Source of the DNA: XN24 sp047921455
GTDB taxonomy: Bacteria > Pseudomonadota > Gammaproteobacteria > Steroidobacterales > XN24
Reading direction: 5' to 3'
Assembly (NCBI GenBank): GCA_047921455.1
Contig: JBLRWC010000002.1
Coordinates: forward strand, 53,504 to 117,503
DNA: 64,000 bases
Shown: positions 58,399 through 64,000 of the stretch, in pieces
Position numbering within the stretch: position 1 is the first letter of the stretch
Layout: each line of letters opens with the position of its first letter
Program-made: the position numbers and the translations under genes
Notes under the pieces: generated by a model
Seen by the model: only the letters and a program-made list of their open reading frames with translations
The model's database searches: none
Told to the model about the DNA's origin: nothing

Positions 58399-59715
58399 AT
58401 GAGTCGTCGTATCGGTTTTGTCAGTCTCGGTTGCCCCAAGGCGCTGGTGGACTCGGAGCGCATCCTCACCCGGTTGCGCGCGGAGGGTTACGAGACGGTG
58501 CCCACCTACGAGGACGCGGATCTCGTGGTGGTGAATACCTGTGGTTTCATCGATGAGGCCGTGGAGGAGTCGCTGGATGCGATTGGCGACGCGATGGCGG
58601 CCAACGGCAAGGTGCTGGTCACCGGTTGCCTCGGCGCCCGGCCCGAAGCCATCCTTGAGCAGCATCCCGGCGTGCTCGGCATCACCGGCCCGCACGCCTA
58701 CGAGCAGGTCATGGCTGCCGTGCATGCGCACCTGCCGCCGGCCCACGACCCGTTCAGCGACCTGGTGCCGCCGCAGGGCATTCGCCTGACGCCCCGTCAC
58801 TACGCGTACCTGAAAATTTCCGAGGGCTGCAACAACAAGTGCAGCTTTTGCATCATCCCCGACCTGCGCGGCAAGCTCGCCAGCCGGCCGATCGGCGAGG
58901 TTTTGCGCGAGGCCGAGGGCCTGGTGCGCGCCGGGGTGCGCGAGCTGCTGGTGATTTCGCAGGACACCAGCGCCTACGGCTCCGACCTCAAGTACCTGCC
59001 CGACACCTGGCGGGAGCAGCGCTACGAGACGCGCTTTCTCGACCTGGCGCGCGGTCTCGGCGAGCTCGGCGCCTGGGTGCGGATGCACTATGTCTACCCG
59101 TATCCGCATGTCGACAAGGTGTTGCCGCTGATGGCCGAGGGCAAGGTATTGCCCTACCTCGACATCCCTTTCCAGCATGCCAGCCCGACGGTGCTGAAGC
59201 GCATGCGCCGCCCGGCCGCCGCCGTGGATACCCTGGCGCGGATCCGCCGCTGGCGCGAGATTTGTCCCGAGCTGGTCATCCGCAGCACGTTCATCGTCGG
59301 GTTCCCCGGCGAGACCGAGGCCGAGTTCGAGGAACTGCTGGCGTGGCTCGAGGCGGCCCAGCTCGACCGGGTCGGCTGTTTCCGCTATTCGCCGGTGGCC
59401 GGCGCGACCGCTAACGAGGTCGCTCCGCCAGTGCCCGACGAGGTCAAGGAGGACCGCTGGGAGCGTTTCATGGCATTGGCGGCCCGCATCAGCGCGGCAC
59501 GGCTCGCCGCCCGGATCGGCGGCGTCGAGCCCGTCATCGTGGACGAGGTCGATGCTGCCGAGGGTATTGCCCTGGCCCGCAGCCGCGGTGATGCGCCGGA
59601 AATCGACGGCCAGGTCGTGATCCTGGACGGGGACGCGCTCGAACCGGGCATGATCGTGAATGTCCGGATTACCGGCGCTGACGATTACGATCTCGAGGCG
59701 CGCCTGGAAAACTGA
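58399..59715 (+). CDS. rimO: Ribosomal protein S12 methylthiotransferase RimO
   Basis: The 438-residue radical-SAM enzyme thiomethylates Asp88 of S12. N-terminal cluster cysteines lie in SLGCPKALVDSE, VNTCGFIDEA and VTGCLGARPE. The radical-SAM motif is ISEGCNNKCSFCIIP, followed by PYLDIPFQHASPTVLKRM and a C-terminal TRAM domain. ATG 58399 is divergent from thiS. Confidence 0.96.
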   Translation: MSRRIGFVSLGCPKALVDSERILTRLRAEGYETVPTYEDADLVVVNTCGFIDEAVEESLDAIGDAMAANGKVLVTGCLGARPEAILEQHPGVLGITGPHAYEQVMAAVHAHLPPAHDPFSDLVPPQGIRLTPRHYAYLKISEGCNNKCSFCIIPDLRGKLASRPIGEVLREAEGLVRAGVRELLVISQDTSAYGSDLKYLPDTWREQRYETRFLDLARGLGELGAWVRMHYVYPYPHVDKVLPLMAEGKVLPYLDIPFQHASPTVLKRMRRPAAAVDTLARIRRWREICPELVIRSTFIVGFPGETEAEFEELLAWLEAAQLDRVGCFRYSPVAGATANEVAPPVPDEVKEDRWERFMALAARISAARLAARIGGVEPVIVDEVDAAEGIALARSRGDAPEIDGQVVILDGDALEPGMIVNVRITGADDYDLEARLEN

Positions 59716-59731
59716 ACGGCGCTGCCCGCGC

Positions 59732-60652
59732 TCAGGAGCGCTGGCCGGCGCTCGGCACGCTGGCTGATCGGTGCACGATCAACACGCCGATGGCGGTGAT
59801 CAGCAAGCCGGCAATGTCCGTGGTCCGGAGCGTTTCGCCGAGAAATATCCACGCCATCAGCATGGTGACCGGCGGGCCAAGGTAGAACAGGCTCGCGACG
59901 CGCGTCGCGTCCATGCGCCCGATCAGTCGCCACATCAGGTCATAAGCGGCCAGTGAAACGGCGAAAATCAGCCAGGCCATAATGGCGACGAAGGCGGGCG
60001 TCCAACGGGTGACCAGTCCCTCGAAGACAATGGCGGGCAGCGTGACGATTAGCGCGGTGGCCAGGCACTGGTAGAAAAGCGCCAGCTCCACGGGTAGTTG
60101 ATCGGTCGGACTGCGCACTTCCACCCAGCGTTGCAACAGGCTGGCCACGGTGAATGCAATGACGGCGCCGAAGGGCAAGAGGTACGCCAGCAGGGACGAC
60201 AGGTTGCCCGGCTCGATGCGCGCCAGGACAGCGACCAGCACACCGGCGAACCCCACCGCCAGGCCGAGCCAACGGGCCGGGGAAGTCGCTTCTCCGGTGA
60301 CGAGTCCCGCGAGTGCGCCGACCGTCACCGGTTGCAGCGCGATGACCAGGGCCACGATGCCGGCCGGCACACCGGCCTGCAGCGCAAACATCACGGCTGC
60401 CAGCCAGGCGCCGTGCGCGCAGATGCCGACCGTTGCGTCGATGCCCGCCGTTCGGAGCCCGGGCCAGTACAGCTGGCGCCGCGCCCCGAGGTAGATCGCC
60501 AACAACGCGGCCAGCACCCAGTAACGCCAGAACAGCAGTGTCAGCGGGTCCGCATAGTCCAGCCCGAACGCCGCGCCGATAAAGCCCGAGTTCCACAACA
60601 GGACGAAGCCAATGATCAGCAGGGCCGTATTGTTGAGCGTCGTTCTGGACAT
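59732..60652 (-). CDS. EamA/DMT family transporter
   Basis: The 306-residue protein has ten hydrophobic segments in two five-helix repeats, with LLWNSGFIGAAFGL and RYWVLAALLAIYLGAR in the first EamA domain and LDFLGETLRT-like WIFLGETLRTTDIAG in the second. RhaT/YdcZ-like transporters export amino acids or metabolites; the substrate is unknown. ATG 60652 is preferred over an upstream GTG. It converges on rimO. Confidence 0.87.
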   Translation of the reverse strand: MSRTTLNNTALLIIGFVLLWNSGFIGAAFGLDYADPLTLLFWRYWVLAALLAIYLGARRQLYWPGLRTAGIDATVGICAHGAWLAAVMFALQAGVPAGIVALVIALQPVTVGALAGLVTGEATSPARWLGLAVGFAGVLVAVLARIEPGNLSSLLAYLLPFGAVIAFTVASLLQRWVEVRSPTDQLPVELALFYQCLATALIVTLPAIVFEGLVTRWTPAFVAIMAWLIFAVSLAAYDLMWRLIGRMDATRVASLFYLGPPVTMLMAWIFLGETLRTTDIAGLLITAIGVLIVHRSASVPSAGQRS

Positions 60653-60833
60653 GGTTTTTGGCAGCGGCGGTGGCCCTGGCAGGGGCTGGTCGTGGCCCGG
60701 ATCGCCGGTAACCACGCTTATCCATTGTAGACTGCGAGCGAAGTTACCCTCATTCGTCTACTCTAGTTGGCAACGGCGCCCTTAGCAGTACGCCGGTGTT
60801 TGTTGTGACGATCCATTACGGGCGGATAAAGCA

Positions 60834-61502
60834 ATGTCGGACACAAAGAAATTCTTGTGGATTGGGAAGGGCGCGGGCCGTATGTCGGCGGTGTTGCTCG
60901 CCTTGGTGCTGTCGCCGGCCATGAGCGCGGCCGACACGCCGCATGGCGATCGCAGCGGTGCGCAGGTCGTGCAGACCGCATGCGCAGCCTGCCACGCGAC
61001 CGGCGACAGCGACGCACCGAAAATCGGTGATGAGCAGGCCTGGGCCGAACTTGCGGAGCGCGGCCTCACGGGGCTTACGGCGAGTGCGCTCAAGGGCATC
61101 CGGAATATGCCGGCGCATGGCGGCGACATGACGCTCAGCGACATGGAGATCGAGCGCGCCATCACCTGGATGGTCAACCAGTCAGGTGGCGACTGGGTGG
61201 AGCCCGCAGATCGCTTGACGCCCGCGGTGGCCCGCAAGGGGGAGCAAGTCGTCCTTGCACAATGCGGCCAATGTCACGAGACAGGTGTGGACGGTGCGCC
61301 ACGCGTCGGTGACCGGGAGGCCTGGGTAGAGCGTATCGCACGGGCGCGCAGCGTCGATGCACTGGTAGGGGTCGCAATCCACGGGCACGGCCCCATGCCT
61401 GCCCGCGGGGGGCTGGCCGATCTCACCGACGAGGAAATCCGGGCCGCTATTCTGTTTATGTACAATCCGGGTAACGTCGCCGAGCGGGGAGGCTCACGAT
61501 GA
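60834..61502 (+). CDS. Di-haem c-type cytochrome (cytochrome c5-like)
   Basis: The 222-residue periplasmic protein has an N-terminal signal (about 17-33) and two class I cytochrome c modules. Each has a CxxCH site (CAACH and CGQCH) and a matching methionine ligand (NMPAHGGDMT and PMPARGGLAD), in the cytochrome c5/c-555 style. It probably shuttles electrons in the periplasm. The stop overlaps the next gene as ATGA, making it first of a four-gene cassette. A promoter could not be assigned in the 180 bases upstream. Confidence 0.92.
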   Translation: MSDTKKFLWIGKGAGRMSAVLLALVLSPAMSAADTPHGDRSGAQVVQTACAACHATGDSDAPKIGDEQAWAELAERGLTGLTASALKGIRNMPAHGGDMTLSDMEIERAITWMVNQSGGDWVEPADRLTPAVARKGEQVVLAQCGQCHETGVDGAPRVGDREAWVERIARARSVDALVGVAIHGHGPMPARGGLADLTDEEIRAAILFMYNPGNVAERGGSR

Positions 61503-62896
61503 TCCGTCGTCATACTGCCTTGTTGGCCATCACCGGCCTGTTCGCTGTAGTGCTGCTGCTGGCGCTGGTGACCCACAGCACGGGGATCGTGCGCAATGAT
61601 CCGGAACGGAATATCTGGATTCCCCGCGAAATGACCGTGCCGCTGCAGCTCCAGGTCGCTTACGACGAGCAGCGTATTTTTTTCCGCTACCGCTGGCCCG
61701 CCGAGCGGCCGCATGTCTATACGGACCTGTTGCGGTACCGCGACGGCGCGTGGCAGCGGCAGCTGGATACGCCGATCGGACCTGAGCCAGACGGAATTTA
61801 CGAGGACCGCTTGGCCATGATGGTCGACGACGGCAGCGTGCCGGAGTTCCAGCGTTACGGCGGCTACATCACGGTCGGCGCCAACATGCGCGATTTCACG
61901 GATGCCGGCCAGCACGAGGGCCGCGACGACGCCCACCGCCGCAAGTACCTGCCCGCCACGCGCTCGGATCCGGACGACTGGTACTCGATCGTCGACCAGG
62001 AGACGCTCACGGCGCAGCGCGACGCCGGTTATTTCCTCGACCTCTGGAACTGGCGCGCGCATCTTTCGAATCCGATGGCCACGGGCGACGACCAGCACAT
62101 CGCCTGGTATCGCTTGTACGATTCCGGCGAAGGACCGTTCTTCAGCAACTGGGATGGCGCCGCACAGCAGCCTCGCTTCATGTTCGATTCCGGCAGCACC
62201 GGCGTAGACGCGCTGCGCTGGGACGACGTCGTCGCCGGGCGTGACGACCTGGAGGGTGTCTATTACCTGGCCGAGGACACCGCGATTCCATTCGATGCGG
62301 ATCGCGAGTGGCAGGACGGCGACGTCATCCCCGGCAAGGTGCTGCGCGAGCCCAGTGGTGCGCGCGCCACCGTCAAGTTACATGGCGAAGGGCGCTGGGC
62401 CGATGGCCAGTGGGACGTGACGCTGGTACGCGACCTGGATACCGGCGATCCTCTCGAAGACAAGATCCTGCGGGACCAGGGCGTGTACACGATTGCGCTC
62501 TCGGTACACCGTGACGCCAAGGCCAGTCGCTGGCACTACGTGTCCATGCCCGTCCAGGTCGGGCTGGGGCGCGCGGCCGATATCACGGCCAACCGCTTTT
62601 CGGGCGCGGCGCCCGACTGGAACCAGGTCGGTACGCACGAGGTGAAACTGTTCTATCCCGGCCAGGTCGACTGGCCGCGCCTGACCAGCGAGATTCATGC
62701 CGGCGCCAAGTACATTGCCACGGGTGTCCCGGTGAAGTTCCGGCACTCGGAAGCGCAGCTGGCTCACTACGGAATCGAGATCGAATTCGAAGACGAGATC
62801 CGCAGGCAGTGGTGGCTAAGCCTGATCGCCGGCGTGTTGCTGGTGGTGAGCTTTGTGTTTTCAGTCAGCGTGCTGCTCGGGCGCAGGGGGAATTGA
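61499..62896 (+). CDS. Ethylbenzene dehydrogenase-type haem-binding protein
   Basis: The 465-residue protein has an N-terminal signal anchor (about 7-27), a large beta-rich periplasmic domain, and a C-terminal membrane segment (about 441-460). The domain resembles the haem b subunit of ethylbenzene dehydrogenase/DMSO-reductase family enzymes: LQVAYDEQRIFFRYRWPAER, EDRLAMMVDDGSVPEF, YYLAEDTAIPF, TVKLHGEGRWADGQWDVTLVR and DQGVYTIALSVHRDA. No CxxCH site is present. It overlaps the cytochrome upstream and is 4 bases from the membrane protein downstream. No molybdoenzyme subunit is in the window. Confidence 0.78.
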   Translation: MIRRHTALLAITGLFAVVLLLALVTHSTGIVRNDPERNIWIPREMTVPLQLQVAYDEQRIFFRYRWPAERPHVYTDLLRYRDGAWQRQLDTPIGPEPDGIYEDRLAMMVDDGSVPEFQRYGGYITVGANMRDFTDAGQHEGRDDAHRRKYLPATRSDPDDWYSIVDQETLTAQRDAGYFLDLWNWRAHLSNPMATGDDQHIAWYRLYDSGEGPFFSNWDGAAQQPRFMFDSGSTGVDALRWDDVVAGRDDLEGVYYLAEDTAIPFDADREWQDGDVIPGKVLREPSGARATVKLHGEGRWADGQWDVTLVRDLDTGDPLEDKILRDQGVYTIALSVHRDAKASRWHYVSMPVQVGLGRAADITANRFSGAAPDWNQVGTHEVKLFYPGQVDWPRLTSEIHAGAKYIATGVPVKFRHSEAQLAHYGIEIEFEDEIRRQWWLSLIAGVLLVVSFVFSVSVLLGRRGN

Positions 62897-62900
62897 GGCG

Positions 62901-63485
62901 ATGGGACCGTATCACGCAATGATGTCGCATTTTCCGGTCGCGGTATGGGTTACCGCGTCCATCATTATCGTCGCGCGCGCGCTGTCCGATAGCCCGCTCG
63001 CCCGGCAGCTCGACCGCGTCCTGGTGCCGTTTTTGATGCTCGGGCTGCTCACGGGCGTGATCACCTACGTCCTGGGCTTGCTGGTCTGGCCGGCCGATAC
63101 ACTGCAGACCACGCCGCTTGGACGGAATCACATGATGGCGGCGACCTGGTCGATGTTTTACTGGGCTGCCGTCATGGTGTTGCGCTGGCGGGTCGGCGAG
63201 CGGGCCTGGGACGGCTTGTTGAATCGACTCATCATGCTTGGCCTGGGCGCGCTTGGCGGTGGCCTGCTGGCTATTACCGGCACGCTGGGGGGGCACCTGC
63301 ACGGCGCGCCGACGTTTATCAGCAGCGTGCTGCGCCTGGTCGGTTGGGAGGTCTACCTGACCTTCTATTTTCCGACCTGGGTGATGTTCATGCTGGCAAT
63401 CGTGATCATCGCGATGCCGGTGATCGCCGTGGTCACTGCACGCGGCCGGGATCGCGCGGCAGCCGCCGGGGAGAAAACAGTATGA
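62901..63485 (+). CDS. Four-to-five-helix membrane protein, putative b-type haem protein
   Basis: The 194-residue protein has hydrophobic segments near 11-30, 40-63, 79-95, 109-128 and 150-178. Histidines at membrane ends (H10 in MMSHFPVAVWV, H77 in GRNHMMAATWSMFYW, H132 and H134 in GGHLHGAP) suggest haem ligation and resemble DUF2231-type membrane proteins. A GAGG site precedes ATG 62901. It is the likely quinone-side anchor of the cassette, an inference only. Confidence 0.75.
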   Translation: MGPYHAMMSHFPVAVWVTASIIIVARALSDSPLARQLDRVLVPFLMLGLLTGVITYVLGLLVWPADTLQTTPLGRNHMMAATWSMFYWAAVMVLRWRVGERAWDGLLNRLIMLGLGALGGGLLAITGTLGGHLHGAPTFISSVLRLVGWEVYLTFYFPTWVMFMLAIVIIAMPVIAVVTARGRDRAAAAGEKTV

Positions 63486-63799
63486 GATTGCTGCTAGTAA
63501 TGATTGCGCTGCTGATCGCCTTGGGCGGCATACGATTCGCGCAGGCGGTGCCGCCGGGTTTTGAACTCGAATTCGAGGCGCCGCGCCAGGGGAAAGTCAC
63601 CTTCCGGGGCGATGTGCATTCCGGGACCGGGATGTATTGCGCCGATTGCCACATGGCGATCTTCGAGGTAGCCCGTTCTGCTGAAATCACGCAACGCCAG
63701 CACAACCGGGAGGTTTACTGTTTCACCTGCCACAACGGCGAAATGGCTTTTGCGGCGCGCCGCAATTGCAGCAGTTGCCACGTCGAGGAATCGGAATAG
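63482..63799 (+). CDS. Tri-haem c7-type cytochrome
   Basis: The 105-residue protein has a signal or anchor segment (about 1-22) and three CxxCH sites (YCADCH, CFTCH, CSSCH) with extra histidines (DVHSGTG, QRQHNRE) for bis-His coordination. This is the c7/triheme pattern, with KVTFRGDVHSGTGMYCADCH resembling the usual KVTFxHxxH...C start. The start overlaps the previous stop by 4 bases. It ends the four-gene cassette. Confidence 0.9.
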   Translation: MRLLLVMIALLIALGGIRFAQAVPPGFELEFEAPRQGKVTFRGDVHSGTGMYCADCHMAIFEVARSAEITQRQHNREVYCFTCHNGEMAFAARRNCSSCHVEESE

Positions 63800-63917
63800 C
63801 GCCGACCTGGTCTGCGGTGCCCGGGGCGATGCCTCGCTTTACGGCTGGTCTCCATTGACCCGCCCGCGCCGCGCTGCTTGCTCGTGCTGCTGGAGTGGTC
63901 ATAGAATCATCGCCCAC

Positions 63918-63991
63918 GCGGGTGTAGTTCAATGGTAGAACAGTAGCTTCCCAAGCTACGAACGTGGGTTCGATTCCCATCACCCGCTCCA
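63918..63991 (+). tRNA. tRNA-Gly (anticodon CCC)
   Basis: Acceptor stem GCGGGTG pairs with CACCCGC, the D arm contains TAGTTCAATGGTAGA, the anticodon stem GTAGC/GCTAC encloses TTCCCAA with anticodon CCC, and the T arm has GTGGGTTCGATTCCCAT. CCA is encoded at the 3' end (63989-63991). It lies about 120 bases after the cytochrome cassette. Confidence 0.95.
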
Positions 63992-64000
63992 GGACAAGAA

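Overview
The window reads as chromosomal core sequence of a GC-rich gammaproteobacterium, probably a draft or metagenome assembly because two runs of exactly 100 N occur (15568-15667 and 31689-31788). Pointers to Gammaproteobacteria are the gene orders DUF4390-ntrY-ntrX, ftsY-ftsE-ftsX-rpoH, radC/coaBC-dut, rpmB-rpmG, pyrE next to an exonuclease III/Crc homologue, and thiS-thiG-trmB. A Woeseia/Steroidobacter/Chromatiales-type relative is a guess. There is no phage, insertion sequence, CRISPR array or rRNA.

Layout. 1-8.4 kb: NtrY/NtrX two-component pair, FtsN-like SPOR protein, argS and priA; an intergenic block with three DnaA-box-like sites beside an AT-rich stretch. 8.8-11.6 kb: three-gene proton-translocating transhydrogenase. 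11.7-20.3 kb: HNH nuclease, fructosamine kinase family protein, glyoxalase-fold protein, ferrochelatase, an outer-membrane protein fragment broken by the first gap, MATE exporter, DUF885 peptidase-like protein, DUF924 protein and a lipoprotein. 20.5-26.4 kb: glutamate synthase gltBD. 26.4-35.9 kb: acetoacetate decarboxylase-fold protein, a sortase-system-like two-component pair (no sortase in view), a fused E1 alpha/beta 2-oxoacid dehydrogenase overlapping a glutaryl-CoA dehydrogenase gene, and an ACT-domain malic enzyme. 36-43.1 kb: OmpA-like lipoprotein, rpoH behind a perfect CIRCE operator, ftsX, ftsE, ftsY and a large lipase-like lipoprotein. 43.2-48.9 kb: rsmD-coaD-ggt, mutM and a fatty acid desaturase. 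49-60.7 kb: ribosomal proteins, radC, coaBC-dut, pyrE, exonuclease III, AmpG-like transporter, MarC, thiamine genes with trmB, rimO and an EamA transporter. 60.8-63.8 kb: a tightly packed four-gene cytochrome cassette, followed by tRNA-Gly(CCC).

Most genes are housekeeping. The points most worth attention are the four-gene haem-protein cassette (60834-63799), the CIRCE element laid exactly over a putative rpoH promoter, an NtrX-like regulator whose AAA+ domain has lost its ATPase and sigma54-contact motifs, a DnaA-box cluster upstream of priA, and a trmB gene that appears to start at CTG through a CTGA overlap with thiG.
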